Shown here: positions 1-13,000 of the stretch, piece by piece
How positions within the stretch are numbered: position 1 is the first letter of the stretch
How the letters are laid out: each line of letters begins with the position of its first letter
NCBI RefSeq assembly: GCF_964204865.1
Contig: NC_135255.1
Coordinates: forward strand, 2,480,001 to 2,544,000
Length of the DNA: 64,000 bases
From: Styela clava
Lineage: Eukaryota > Chordata > Ascidiacea > Stolidobranchia > Styelidae
Direction: 5' to 3'
The notes under the pieces: generated by a model
The model's input: only the letters and a program-made list of their open reading frames with translations
Database searches by the model: none
What the model was told of the DNA's origin: nothing
Program-made: the position numbers and the translations under genes

Positions 1-860
1 TTAGATCCTCAACGGAATTGACCATGTCATGTAGATGTTCTGGTAATTCAGAAGCTATAACCCGATTATCGGATTCGTCAACTTGAATTTGTGCTACAAG
101 TTGAGGATGTGCAATACCAAGCAAAGATCCAGCCCTGATCTTAAGTTGTCTGCCTTTTTGGTTCACCGCTAGAACAGGAACAGTGGACTTTCCTGGATCC
201 ACAACAGAAGAGATCAGCTGAATGCCATCAGCGAGGAAAGAAGAATTCAGCGGTTCAACAAGAGCAGCAACGTCAGACAAATTGCTTTTCGGCCAAGGAC
301 GACTAAGTTGTGCAGGGATAACAACCTTAGAATATGGCGGTATAGTAATATCTTCTCGAACAGTTACACGACAACACGGTACAGACTTTTCAGTAAACAG
401 TTTGATTTCATGACCCCCTATCATCATGTGTCCAGATGATAAGTAAAGAACGCAATCATGTTCTCGGAGATAGTCCATGCCCAAAATACCATTAGACATA
501 CCTAGGTTGGCAACAACAACAGTGCGTCGCGATGCAAAAGAATCAATAGACAAATCAACTTCCAAAGTACCCAGTGGTAATAAATCATGTCCTCCCATTG
601 CAACAAGAGATTCTTCGAGCCGTGCTAAATGTGCTTCTTTCCCACCTATAGCCTCAAAGATGGAAATGTCGATCAGAGTAGTCATAGCACCACTATCTAC
701 AAGAAAATTGAACGGTTGATTGTTCACAAGTACCTTCGCATGCCAACTATTGTCATATTGCAAGGAACAAATATTCAGGTCTATATTCTGGTTCGTTGGT
801 CCGTCATCAAGTAATAATTCAGCGGACACTGAGGACCTCAAGCCCGCTGAGTGTCGTTTA
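1..860 (-). CDS. Retropepsin-like protease, start of Pol (partial)
   Basis: A minus-strand frame is open from about 860 to base 1 with no stop, in the -1 frame relative to gag and overlapping its end. The aspartic protease active site DSGA lies at 686-697, preceded by a hydrophobic strand (FNFLV). The downstream LGMDYLREHDC segment matches the second conserved block of retropepsins. The enzyme would cleave Gag-Pol in the particle. Reverse transcriptase is not reached in this window. It has no ATG of its own near the overlap, which fits expression by ribosomal frameshifting. Confidence 0.85.
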
Positions 861-2436
861 AATTTGCGGTCGAAGAGGAAGCAGCTGTTGCAGGATCAGC
901 GGGATTCTGAAGATGTGGACAATCCCGTTTAAGATGACCAGTCTGCTTGCAATTAAAACATGCCTTGCAATCCCTGCCCCAGTGACCATGTTTACCACAA
1001 CGAGGACACGGGTTGCGTGGTACACCATCAAAATTGCGATTGTTGGCACGCGGTTTAACATATCCTATAACCTCATCCAGTTTCTGTACAAGTAACTTGA
1101 TACTGTCTTCAAGAGAAAAGTCGCTTTGCTGATTAACTACATTACCAGTATTGCTCTGTTTCACTGCTGCAATGCGCGGTTTAAACATGTTCTTTCCCTC
1201 GGAGTGGTTATTATCAACAGAGTGATACAGTGTCGCAAGAGACAAAGCCTTTTCGAAAGTATCAGGCTGTTGCATGGTAACATGCTTGATCATGCTTTCA
1301 TCGGTTAGACCGGCAAGAAATTGCGATTTCAAAATATCATCTTGACCAGTAATATCCAGATTTGGGTAGGCAAGAATAACAAGCTCTTTCAACTTATTAC
1401 CGTAATCCCGTGGCGCTTCATTTGGCTTAATCCTACGACAGTGAAATGTAGTACGGTAGGAGCTCTCATTTCCGGCAGGTTTAAAGAAATGATTGAAATG
1501 AGCCACAATATCACGATAGCTAGTACGTTTCATATCTGGTAAATCTTTCAACACATTTAGAGCTTGACCTGTCATGCAAGTAGCCAATTCTAAACCTGCA
1601 GTGTCGTCATCCCACTGATTATAACTGGTAACCAATTCAAAATGGCATAAATAACTGGGCCACGTCATGACAGTGGATCCATCGAAATACATTGGCTTTT
1701 TGGCATTTCTTGCCATCATCGTAGCATTAGCTGTGTTATTGAGAAGACTACGACTAACATTGGCATTTGAGACACTACTAGCGCTCACTGGAGGAGCTGA
1801 TTGTGTAGCCACTGTAACCATTTTCGGCCTAGTACTAAGTTGCCTTCTGACATTTGTGCCCTCATTACCATTATCATTCAAAAAAGGAATTGTAGGTGCA
1901 AGGTTACTCACATGACCATTCTCCAAAAATTTCACTTCTAATGTCTGTGAGAACGCGTTCCGCTTCCCTTCTGGCTGTCCATCTTCTGATCCAAAATCAG
2001 AAATTTCATCATGCTTGAGAACAGGTGCTGCTTTTGGAACAACTGTTGCTGGTGTTGAAGTTATCAGGCTGACATTTGGGTCATGTGACATGGGCTGGGT
2101 TTCCTCAGGATCAGCAATTTTTCTTTTATTAACCACGCCAGAAATATCTTGCAGAATGCTGTACATCTGCTCAAACGACGAGCCCATTTTTGTATTTTGG
2201 AATTCAACTGATTCTAGTTGACTTCCAATCTGTTGTACACAACCGTCCATCTGTTGCATGCGACTGTCTATCAGTTGCAACCGACTGTCAGTCTCCTCTT
2301 GCTTTTCCAACATTTCCTCTTGTTTTTCTTCTGATTCCTTCAGTTTTGCCTTTAGTATCTGTATTTGCAGATGCAAAAGTTCATTCTCCTCTTTGGCTTC
2401 CTTTGGTGCCGGTACAATCTTTCTTCTCTTAACCAT
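838..2436 (-). CDS. Retrotransposon Gag (nucleocapsid with two CCHC knuckles)
   Basis: An intact 532-residue ORF. Residues about 11-95 are strongly charged and heptad-like (many E, K, Q and L) and should form a coiled coil. Residues about 250-430 resemble the retrotransposon gag capsid domain, starting near WPSYLCHFELV. Two perfect CX2CX4HX4C zinc knuckles follow at about 477-490 (CPRCGKHGHWGRDC) and 493-506 (CFNCKQTGHLKRDC), the part that binds element RNA. The product should assemble virus-like particles in the cytoplasm. The stop at 838 is overlapped by the protease/pol frame, so pol is probably made by frameshifting. An intact ORF of this length suggests a fairly young copy. Confidence 0.9.
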   Translation of the reverse strand: MVKRRKIVPAPKEAKEENELLHLQIQILKAKLKESEEKQEEMLEKQEETDSRLQLIDSRMQQMDGCVQQIGSQLESVEFQNTKMGSSFEQMYSILQDISGVVNKRKIADPEETQPMSHDPNVSLITSTPATVVPKAAPVLKHDEISDFGSEDGQPEGKRNAFSQTLEVKFLENGHVSNLAPTIPFLNDNGNEGTNVRRQLSTRPKMVTVATQSAPPVSASSVSNANVSRSLLNNTANATMMARNAKKPMYFDGSTVMTWPSYLCHFELVTSYNQWDDDTAGLELATCMTGQALNVLKDLPDMKRTSYRDIVAHFNHFFKPAGNESSYRTTFHCRRIKPNEAPRDYGNKLKELVILAYPNLDITGQDDILKSQFLAGLTDESMIKHVTMQQPDTFEKALSLATLYHSVDNNHSEGKNMFKPRIAAVKQSNTGNVVNQQSDFSLEDSIKLLVQKLDEVIGYVKPRANNRNFDGVPRNPCPRCGKHGHWGRDCKACFNCKQTGHLKRDCPHLQNPADPATAASSSTANLNDTQRA

Positions 2437-2564
2437 TTTTCCAAGATATCAGGCAACCGCAATTAAAAAAAAATTCGGCAACCTCAAATGTCCGGATATT
2501 ATCCGTCACAGACTAGCCTACTTAATCGGCTTAGTCTTAATAGTCCCTGTGTCAAATAATATAT

Positions 2565-2582
2565 CCTGGCGTGTGCTCGCCA
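2565..2582 (-). promoter_or_regulatory. Primer-binding site (tRNA-Arg type)
   Basis: On the minus strand this reads TGGCGAGCACACGCCAGG. The leading TGG pairs with the tRNA CCA end and the next bases match the 3' acceptor stem of animal tRNA-Arg of the ACG type, with small differences. A near-identical PBS sits at the 5' LTR of the element at 43935. It should prime minus-strand DNA synthesis. Confidence 0.65.
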
Positions 2583-3889
2583 AAAATTCGTATATGTGGC
2601 GTACCAAAATTGATATCACCACTCAGGTTCTTTCTGCCAGCTTATCGGACACTGAAGTTGCAATAGATGTCGTTCACAAAACAATCTTCTTGCGGTTCCA
2701 ATTACAGCAGAGTAACTAAGTTAACTAACTAGATTAATTATACACCTGTAAGAACTTAATACAACCAAATACTCCAATACGAAATACAATGAACAAATAA
2801 AAACACAGTACAAATACCGTAGGATACATACGTAGCACAAGATACGGAATTGGTCTATGACGTCACAGTCATGACCTATTTACTTATAATGGGATACAAA
2901 AACCGGGTAAAACATACCTAGATATACATAAGAATAACTAGTATGACACTAAAGATACAACACAAATCCTATCTTATCGACAAACAAGTAATATACATAG
3001 AAATACGCATAGAAATATGGAAATCACACAGGAAATAAACTGCGAAAATAGACTAGTTACGGAAGTGTTAAATACAAGCTAACTAGTGAACAGAGCTATG
3101 CCAAACTGGAGAGATAGTAAACCTGTACTACTAATATCATTTCACAACAAGAATTACACAGATTAACGCCACGAAAACACTATAATAATAACCCAAAACA
3201 CAGAGAAATATCTACACTGCCGGCAGTCTGACAAACCAGCTGAAAGAGAAAGTTACACAGCTGTTCACTAGTGACTCAAGTGGTAAGAATAAATATGGGC
3301 ATACAGAATAAAACAGAGTTATAGACGTGGTCGTCTCACTGGGAATGAAAACAATTTATACGACACACTATATATACTTTTAGATTTAATGTCGTGGCCG
3401 CCCAGACTATCTCAATAAAGTTGAAATATACGATAAAAATACTGAAATATTTTTACTCAAAACGTCCCCGACGTGTTATAAGTACTCCAAGTCGGCGCTG
3501 ATTTAAATCCTCTCGTGTCGTCTGTAATTTAATGTGGCGCGAATGTCTACAAATACGATAAAACATAAAATAGTTGTGGAATACTTTCAATCAAAACATG
3601 GACGGGTGGCGCTGGGATGTGCACCCGCCATTCGATATTCCTAAAAACACTAAAAACGATATTCGGAGGTTGCGATATATAAAATCCGACATTCCAGGCT
3701 ACGCTATTGCTTATAATACGATTATAAATAGTTACTTTGTCGAAATTAATCTTCACATTCCTTAGAACGTCTCGGGCGCAATTCACGCGCCTCGCCTAGA
3801 TTCAGACATGAAATAAATAGTGTTCACACATGTTCTTAAGTCTCAACCTATGTGCCTACAGGCCTACATGCGGTGGTTCCCAATCGCCG
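2583..3889. other. Probable 5' LTR region and unassigned AT-rich DNA
   Basis: About 1.3 kb with no convincing gene. The part next to the primer-binding site should contain the element's 5' LTR, but the borders cannot be set from one copy. The rest is AT-rich with no long ORF. Near 3850-3889 the phrase GGTGGTTCCCAATCGCCGG resembles a hAT terminus. Confidence 0.5.
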
Positions 3890-3897
3890 GTCCGCAT

Positions 3898-5138
3898 TAG
3901 AGATGTACCGATACCACTTTTGTCGCCGATACCGATACCGATCCGATACCAGCTAAAAACGCCGATACCGATACCGATACGCCGATACTACAAAAAGGCC
4001 GATATTACCGATATTCCGATACCGATACTATGTGAATATTACTTAATTAGGTGTGTTGTGTAGAGCAGACGGGTTAAAACAATGGTCTCTGAGCGTTGTT
4101 CATAGTACACAATATTTGAAATCGAAAAAAAAGATATATATGTTGCATAATATGAAATTAATGATTGGTATCCATATGCTTTAACTGATTAAGATACATT
4201 GTACAGTAACGCTAGTAATCTCGGTGTTCAATTGAAACTCATAAGCCGGGATGTCCAATATGAATTTAATGTTAATATCGCGACCTTCAAAAATCGTTAT
4301 TCGTGTTTAAAAGAATATCGAATATCACCCACACATTCTAGAGCCGCCGTCCTACGATCAAATTAAAAGCATTTTTCAAATATTTCATTTCGTCGCTAAT
4401 CGTAATCGTCGACGCAATAAGTAAGTCAAAGCCAACATGAAAGAATATCAATCAGCACCGACCAAAAGAAGGCCTACCTATAACCGTCGAGGACGTTTTT
4501 TTACTTTACTATTTTATAATATTATACAATTGCTATCATATATTTTGTGATAGTCTAGGGCTAGGCGGTCATGTCAATATATCTATATATACCTGCGTAG
4601 AGGGATAATTGTGTCGGAATTTAGTTTATTGATGTCGACGGACTAAATGACACTCGTACTTGACGACAAACAGTCAAAATTTATACCCGTGCCAAAAGTC
4701 CATGTGCCGTTAATAAGGACCCCAATTCCACTGTATGATTTAAAACTGGGCGTCTAATTGCTTTTTGTTATGAGATGTGTTGATATATTTCTTCATAATT
4801 ACTATGTAATATTAAAAATTTCAATATAAAAATTTGACAGCGAAAATAGCCAAATTAGTTGAGATATTTGGCTGATAAATAGCTAAAAACACGTGAATCC
4901 TATTCTCTCGCGGGGGTGGGGACATGTAGGGCTCATAGCTCTCGATCTCTCCAGACAAAAAATAAATTAAAAAGTAGTATTCTAACTTATCTTTAAAACA
5001 TTCTCGACCATATCAATAAGGTAAATATATCGGAAATATCGGTCTTAATCTCACCGATACCGATACATGGCCGATACCGTAAAAATGGCCGATATTGCCG
5101 ATACCGATACCCGATACCGATACATCGGTACATCTCTA
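3898..5138. mobile_element. Non-autonomous hAT transposon with 8-bp target duplication
   Basis: The left end TAGAGATGTACCGAT is matched exactly by the reverse complement of the right end. The element is flanked by perfect 8-bp direct repeats GTCCGCAT at 3890-3897 and 5139-5146, the hallmark of hAT insertion. Both subterminal regions carry many CCGATA/CGATACC repeats (about 3905-4025 and 5040-5130), as transposase-binding subterminal repeats of hAT elements do. At 1241 bp with no transposase ORF it must rely on a transposase elsewhere. It lies inside older repeat DNA. Confidence 0.93.
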
Positions 5139-5146
5139 GTCCGCAT

Positions 5147-5841
5147 AGGATTTTTACCAGTCCGCGGGAAATCCCGTCGTTTTGTTGTTTCTCTGCCGTC
5201 TCAATCGCTTTGCCGATGCCGAAAGACGAAGTTGCGTTGGTTCATTACGCAATTTCTCTTCCGTTGTCATATTGCTGTTTGATAAACGCGACGTACTGGC
5301 TGGTTCGGCGTTTCTAAATTTACAAAAACGGTGTTGACACGCGTTATGCAAAATTAGGAATTGAAAAATATGATGCAAAAAGCCAAAGAAATGTTTTTTT
5401 TTCACAATTATCGTTGCTACCCGTTAGCGATAGCCGTCGATAAATTCTTACCCGTAATTCGTTGTAAATGAATGCTAATAAATTCTATTTTGCTTTTCAA
5501 TACGCTGTGATTTGTATTAATAAAAGTGATTGAGTCGGGAAAGGAAAGTCCCCTTCCCTCCTTCTGAGCGTCCATAACGGCAGTAAAATTCGTTTCGTTT
5601 CGCGCCGAATAAAAAAGATACCATATCCATATCGTGGAAGGAAAGGGAGAAAAACGGCTGCGAATACGGGAACTCTAACTTCTACTTATCAAACTTTCAT
5701 TTTTTACAATCGACAGAAATGACTTCTTTGAAGAGGGCTCGTTTCAATCGCGATAGCGCGCGACTAATAATTACGACTTTACGTAATTCGTAACTTCCCT
5801 TCCGTAACTCGAAATAATTCCGTAAATTACGTGCAAGCCTA
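5147..5841. mobile_element. Truncated copy of the 25534-27559 hAT family (right part)
   Basis: Bases from about 5150 to 5300 and 5640 to 5841 align with 26445-26600 and 27345-27559. The copy ends in ATTACGTGCAAGCCTA, the right terminus of that family. The matching left terminus was not found; the sequence to the left is cut near the hAT insertion ending at 5138. It holds only shadow ORFs. Confidence 0.75.
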
Positions 5842-6080
5842 GGTTGAAGGAGCCATCGCAATTTCAAGTTTGATAAGGAGTAAAGCAATAATGTGTTAAT
5901 AAATCGATATCATTTGCTATATAATAGCAACATGTTAGTTGAAAAATCTGAAAATTTCTGGTAGTAAAAAAAAATTGAGCAAAACCACTTAATCGATGTT
6001 GTAACAACGCCTCTGAGTCATTCGAATGCTATACTATTTTTTAAATAGAATCACGCTTTATTTTCTAAAATTGCTTCGAA

Positions 6081-6308
6081 TTGACCTTGATTCGAAATTT
6101 TGAAACTTACATCCCTATTACTGACATTTACTTGGATAACGTGTTCACCATTCGAACTATCCATGGCGACAAGTCCTCTACTCCATCTGGTAGAGGAATC
6201 CGTCAACGATGTCCTCCCTCGATAATCATTTCCAATATGGTGATGGAAATCCTTCTTCGAGGTGTCAAGGGTTTGTCGGTTACCTGTTACGATGTGCGTC
6301 GGATGTGA
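6081..6308 (+). pseudogene. LINE reverse-transcriptase fragment
   Basis: A 75-residue frame contains GRGIRQRCPPSIIISNMVMEI, shaped like the conserved non-LTR reverse transcriptase motif (GxRQGCPLSPxLFNxVxE). The preceding residues fit the strand before it. The YADD catalytic block and all else are missing, so this is a short remnant. Flanking sequence to 6990 has no further support for a LINE ORF. Confidence 0.7.
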
Positions 6309-6310
6309 CC

Positions 6311-6999
6311 GCTAACGGCCAGGGATACGCAGATCTTTCTGCTCTGTGCGCTTCGTCGCGACAACAGTCGTAACTTAATATGTGAAGAATTTGAAAAATC
6401 CGATTTTGCTCAGTGCTAAACTATAGGATGATTTTAGGTAGATTTTAAGCCTAAATTGAAAAATAGACATATAGCATGCAAAGCCACGGAAACAGGCTAA
6501 CGTTTACCACCATGACCGAATGTCTGTCTAGTCTAGTTGAAACATGCATCTCAGCGCCGCTGAAATTTTTCTGATCTGCCAATGAAACTTACAAGTCGAT
6601 GCTCGATGCAATTTTTTCGTTCGTGATCAGCAGAATGTGCATCTCATTACAACGACGCTCGCAAACACAAGCAGCAGATGCTGGTCCCAACTAAATATGG
6701 GAAAGGTCCGAATTCTGACCGCCAGCTGGGTAGCTCAGATCTGGGGTAGGCTATAACCTTTTTCGAAACGGCATCACACAGAGCTTTACTACATAGACAC
6801 AGGTCATATCATATAAGACGAAGATAGAAGAGCAGTTTTGCAACTTATATTGATTTCAATCGTGATAGATCCCGAAGATACGGCGAGTTCAGAACTATCA
6901 TTCTACATCTATACAGCTCGACTCTGAATCTCAATTATCAAGAAAAACTGCACTTATAAATAACGAACACCTTAAAAATTATATTCTTAAACATGAATA
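6311..6999. other. Mitofusin 3' flank, no gene seen
   Basis: About 690 bp between the LINE scrap and the mitofusin stop. I see no ORF, repeat border or clear AATAAA on the minus strand. It should contain the mitofusin 3' UTR. Confidence 0.4.
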
Positions 7000-7000
7000 A

Positions 7001-10000
7001 TTAAACAGCATAATCATGCAAAAACTTTTTCACAAATGAGTCAATGTCTCCAGATAAGAAATTAGCCTTGTTTTTAAGGGTCTTGATTTTTGATTGAATC
7101 TCAGAGAGGCGACTACTTTTATCTTGCATTTCCTCGGAATCTGATTTCAATTCTTTGGAAATCTCATCAACTTTGTGGCAGATTTGTGCGAAAGTGGTTG
7201 AAAGTTCTTGTTGCACCTGAAACAAATATACAAATATGTATATTTCTTGTATACTTGCGAGAAACTTGTAGGGTCGCTAAAGGGAAGTGCGTCTCATGAA
7301 GTTTAAGAGCCTGTGTGAATTGGCAAATTACAGATTAAGAATCTGAAAAGTGGGTTGATTCAATACAGATTTCAGTTCAAATCTTCCTTTCTGCATCATA
7401 TTATTAAAAACCATCATGTCTATGTAAAAACTCAGGCTTACCTGATGTGAACAATTCGAACTTGTAAAGGTTGTGATTAAGTTGAGTTTTTCAGTCGCAT
7501 GTTCAACAAATTGACGTTTTAACGCATGTTCTTGTGCCCTGGAAGTCCATGTTAATCTTTCATACAAATACAGTGATCCATATGATGCAACAGTAAATAC
7601 AATAGCTTTCCATCCAATAGTTCTCCACAAAGCATAGGGAACCATTACTGAAACAAATAATACAAAAATTACATTCAAGTATATTCATAAACGTCAATCT
7701 AGATGTCGAGAGTTTCAAAATCCTTTCCTATCGGGGATTGTTTGGATTACATGAATAATATCATTAAACTTGATAATAATGGAATGAATATTTTGAGTCT
7801 CACTTCACAACTTAAACAAGAGGTTTTGCTGAAAATAGTAATAGGTCAAATTTGCTACAGAAATATTTCTTTTTAAAAAAAAAAAACTTATTGATACTTA
7901 CTGATTCCTACGAGCATTCCAGCTGATTGACTATTATTATGCTTCAAATAACTTGCAGCGACTGATGTCAAAATGTCTTGCAAAGATAAACTATCATCTG
8001 CTTGTTGTCGCTGGTGAGCAATGACCTCTCCTAAAATGAAATTAATTAAAATACGGTGATACTTCAGTGATCGAACATAATTCGTTCCGGATTGGTGTTT
8101 GACTACCGATTTGTTCAAGTAGAGAACTTTTGGCCATAGGAAACAACAGCAAATATATTCGGCAAATATAAGAACCCATTATAAAGCAGTATTCCGTTTA
8201 TCTATAGTCAAATCCTGAAGCTTAAAACAAACATATTGTACATGAAGAACATAAACTTTTATTTAATTTACCTGTTCCAGATATTGGTCTTGGAACTTCT
8301 GAAGGAGCTATTGCTTTTCGTGAACCAATAAATCTGTTGAACAAAAGGGATTCATGGTGGTTACAATAAGAAAACACAATGAGTATCGAGAAATATTGCA
8401 AAAAATAATAATGGAAACAAGTTCAACCTGCAAGAAGCCCTCTTTGTTTGAATATTCATTCAATAGTAAACACCCGGAGTTCCATGTATGGAGTATTGTC
8501 AGGTGTTGAATAAATGACAGTGTAAGATCAATTACTATTAACTAAAAGCTATTTGCAAAATCAAACAAATGAATAACTGAAACGAAATGTTCCGACGGAC
8601 TGCTATAGACTATAAAATTTTTTTAACATATCCAAAAATTTTTTTTCTAAATATTAGTAGGAAAACTAATATGAAAAGTAATAGTATTCAATTATTAAAG
8701 AAAAGCTGATCAAGTTGTGGCCATCATTAAAGCAGTTTTTATGAAACAATGCAGAATATTTAAGGATATGAATAGGAAAATAATTTCAACAAAAGGCTGA
8801 ATAAAAATAAATCTACCTTCCCATCAGACATTTGAAACCAAGAGAAAATTTGAACTCTATATCTTCCTGAAAATCTTGACACAAACTTGCACAATTGATA
8901 TCATATGACATATCAAAAGCTGAATTCTGTGCTTGAGATACCAAAACCGGTTCTGAAGAATAAGAATGACATAATGTTGCATAGTTTATAAATCGCAAAA
9001 GCAAATTAATTTTTGACATTATATTATATAGACTTTTGACTCAATTGTGTATGGGCGTGCTTTGGCCAATAGAAACAGAGATAGTTCAGAAAGTTTTTAA
9101 TATGAATTGTATTATGATGAGATTTGAAAAAATTACCTTGTTCACTATTATTACTGCATTCAAATAATGGTTGAGCTTCATCCAACATCAATTGTTTACT
9201 TTTGTTTATTTGTTTTTGCAAAGAAGATGAACATCTTGCCGATAGATTTCTTCCAAGAACTGAAAAAAAAAAAATTAAAAATCAAACTAAAATGGAAATC
9301 TACCAAATAGTATAATAAAGGCAGTGGTTCTTAATCATTTTCGAAATACTCCATCCTTTGCCTATTTTGAATCTATTTATTCCTCCTTCACAGTGCATAA
9401 AAATTCTGTTTCTGTTTAGTTATTTTACGACCTGTGGTACGTGTAATTTATTTAAAGAATAGGTAATTCAGTGGTGGCGAAGATTAAAGCCTTCCAGCTC
9501 TGACGGTAGACGACGCAAATTCTCTCGCGATTCTGCACGCCAAAATACGTTGTTACTGCATATAATTGATACGCTGAAACTTTGCCTGAAAGGCCAAAAA
9601 TGGATGTAGTGATACATAAAATAGGGGGATCCTTGGGCCATTGTTCCCCACCCCAAAAGGGGGCTTTGTTGGTAGTACATGGGTAAAAAATACAAAGTGG
9701 TATGCAGTCAGTAAAAGGTTGAGAACCACTGGTATAACGTAAACTTTTTAGATTTCTACCTTCCTCAACATGTCGATACAATTCCGCTTTATAAACTTGT
9801 AGAACCATCATATTCTGATGGAATGGTTGATCAAACTCATCAACAAGTAATGACAATCTTCTTATTTCATCAGACATTGCTTGACGAACTTGAAATTCTG
9901 TTTCGCTGACCAATCGTGTAATCGCTTCTTTAGCTTGTGCAGTGAGTAACTTTAATCGCTTCTCTGAAAAAAGTAATGAAAAATATCTAAGGATTTTCGT

Positions 10001-13000
10001 TAGCTTAACATGATTTTTTTGAACAAAATCTGCATATTTGCTTGGCCAATTTTATGTACTCGAACATTTCGAATAAAAGAGTCACAGTCTCACAGAGACA
10101 AAACAACACACCTCTGTTGCTCACTGAAAGCTCAAAACTGTCATTTGAAAAAGGGAGCTTTTGGAATAATGATGGTTGGAACCCATAAATAAACCCACAA
10201 AACTAAAAACTTTAAATCACAGCAGGTCTGGCGAATCTCATTCCAAGTGAATGAGCAAATGATAAATTATTTCTATATCAGCTTGAAGAATCCTATAAGC
10301 TTGTATTCACAATGTACGGTAGTTATTATCAATGAGATCAACTAAAACAAAAAACTGTCTGTGATATTTTACAATTGTTAAGTAAATATATTAATAAACA
10401 TTCATCATATACCTAAAAATGTTATTTGGTTTTCCAGTTGTTCATTGTATTCATCACATTCCTGTTTCATTCTGGATGATTCTTTCTGAAAATATAATGT
10501 GAGTATACAATCAAGTCCATGCTTCTGAAAACAATTAACTAACTGGCTGACTAATCCCATACCCGACATGGACTGGCAACCGGACGAGAGGTCGTGGTTC
10601 AGAATACAATTAAGCCGCCTTATCGCCTTTCCTCCCTTTCCCAGGATAAATATGTAAATCCCCAATCCAATCGAGTATTATAGAGAGAACGGAATAAATT
10701 ATTGAATATTCCATTTGTATCAAATTCTAATATTGTTTACAACAGAAACACACAGCAGAGGCAAACAAGCAGTTTGGCATTGAGCTAGTCATTCAGAATA
10801 TTATTTCAAAACTTACCAGTAAACTCTCACATTCTGTCAGAAGACTTTTCATTATATCTTGAGCACATTGAGTATGTTGGTGAAATTTTGTTCTTGTTGC
10901 AGATCTCGATATACATTCCTCAAAACTATGTTCAAATGTGCAGAATTCAATCAATCTTGCTTGAAATCCTTCAGCTAGCGCACCACCAGCTTCTGGCATT
11001 CCTGAAATAATATCATCTAACTTTCTTAAAAGAAATTTTCGATTCTGAGCACCATGTTAATTGTATTAACCAGAACCTTTCATTTTGCCAGATTGTTTAT
11101 TGGCAAATTTACTTGAAACATTTTAATGATTTCGATGGGACCCTGCAATGAAAATCTCATTATAGTGGGTCTAATAAAATTACAGCATCAAATTTTAACA
11201 GAATCATCAGACATACATAGCTATGCTTTATTAAATGAAATTATGCTCAATTCTGACATATCATGTATGATTCATTTAAACATCATCCTATATTACATAG
11301 AAAAAATTAAAAACCTTGTAAGCGTTGCAATCTAGCATTAAGGGCTTCTTTTGCAGAAATAAAGAAAACTCTATCTTTAGCTTGCTGTGGGGTAACAACA
11401 CCTAGTTCTTTTGCCAAAAATGATATTCCACGTTCCAGATGTTGTTGTCTCACCTATATAAATTGCATACAAACTTCAGAATTAACATCTTTCTAAATTG
11501 CTGATTTCAAATTTTACGCCTATCAATTCCTATGACATTTTTTGTCCATATTAGGGAAGTGTAATTGCCCATGGTTAGAGCATCAGATTAAACAATATTG
11601 TCATTACAGGTTATGCACTGCTTCAAATTGGGTGTAGGCAAAGACAAACAAGAAAGACCCCTGTCCTTTCAAAAAGCAATATACTTTTGCATAAGTGACT
11701 GCTAGTACAGAGAATTGTTCAGAAGTGAGGTAAAATATGACTTATATAAACAGAATAGTTGTCATCATGTTTTTAATAAATATTCAACATATCATTTCTG
11801 GTCAGGTAGGGCAAGGTGGAGAATCTTTTTCAAATCAGTTTTCCAAGCATTCATAAGATGGAATAAATCATAGACAGAATTTATTTAAAATCTATGCTTT
11901 TCAAAACAATTCATATCACTCCTGGGTTTTTGAATCCCTATGGCCGTGGAAAAAAGTGTTAAATTAGCATTTTGTCACCCATAGAGCAGAAAGCTTGTTA
12001 CACATGATAATTATGTACACACTTACAAATATAGGCTACTAACTATTTTGCTGTTTTCACACCTTCACCTCAAAAAAGGCTTTAGAAAGAATTAGATGAT
12101 AAAAAATAAGTAGCTACTACTTTTGGGGCTAGAATCTTTTCAGTTGGTCTTGCCTACCTAATTTAATAAATCCTTGGTGAGGTATCAGTGATGGAGGTTG
12201 AATCTGAGATTTTTAACCTTTTGCAACTACACAAATCACTAGATCACAAATATGAGGTTATGAATGAAATAGTGAATACTACATTTACTCTGATGAATTA
12301 GGTGTTTGACATATTTACAGACATTCCGAATTGCTCAGCTCAAAATAGAAGCTCAAATTATAGATAATTTTGAACATATCAAATGTTACCTGAACCGTAA
12401 ACAAGATGGAAAACTAATATAACTTCGATCAAGTCCTACCTGTTCCATAAGGTCAGGTTCAGCAGCTGATGCATCCCATCTATTGTTGAGTATAAATATA
12501 TTAGGCTTCGATAGACGTTCGTTTACTTTATGAAAGAATTTTTTCTCAGCCAACATCAAAGTTGATTCAGCATTTGCAACAAGAATGAAAACATCTGCAT
12601 CAAGGCAGTAACTATAAGAAAAATGTTAAGTAGGACATTTCAGACATTAAAAAAAGTATCAATATCACTGACTACATAACATTTACAACTGTAAAATGAA
12701 TTGCATTGCATTTGTTGTAGAAGAGTCATCAGGAAAAAAATAGAAAAGATGAGTAAAGATACTGTGTCTTTGGATAATAACTAATTCACAAGTTTACAGA
12801 TTGTGTTTAATTAATTAATGTTTAGTACACAATACAATGGAAAAATTGCTTACGCATCGATCCAACTATCCATATCTTCAGTTACGTCAATACCAGGACT
12901 GTCAACCAAAACAACTTCATTTTTCAATAACGAACATTTATTTTTGGGCCAGCATACCTGGAATATGAAATAAATAACAGCGATATAGTAGGAAGTATAA

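Larger units (their letters stand above)
1..2582 (-). mobile_element. LTR retrotransposon, internal region, cut by the window's left edge
   Basis: Reading on the minus strand, this holds in order a primer-binding site (2565-2582), a gag ORF (838-2436) and a protease-containing pol frame that is still open at base 1. The order PBS, gag, protease and the Arg-type PBS are typical of Ty3/gypsy-like elements. Reverse transcriptase and integrase would lie to the left of the window. The 5' LTR should begin just right of 2582; a TG at 2595 is a candidate border, but I cannot delimit the LTR because its partner is outside the window. The protease resembles that of the LTR element at 43935-47538, so both probably belong to one clade. 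Confidence 0.85.

Noticed and set aside
477..2719. Plus-strand ORFs across the first 2.7 kb
   Set aside because: They lie antisense to the intact gag and protease frames and have no domain signatures.
2595..3540. A defined LTR next to the first element
   Set aside because: A TG start at 2595 is possible, but no matching CA end or second copy is in the window, so borders would be guesswork.
9452..9759. Extension of mitofusin exon 9 into the long ORF 9452-9913
   Set aside because: Similarity to mitofusin stops at the GT donor at 9760 and resumes in the next exon; the rest is MITE sequence.
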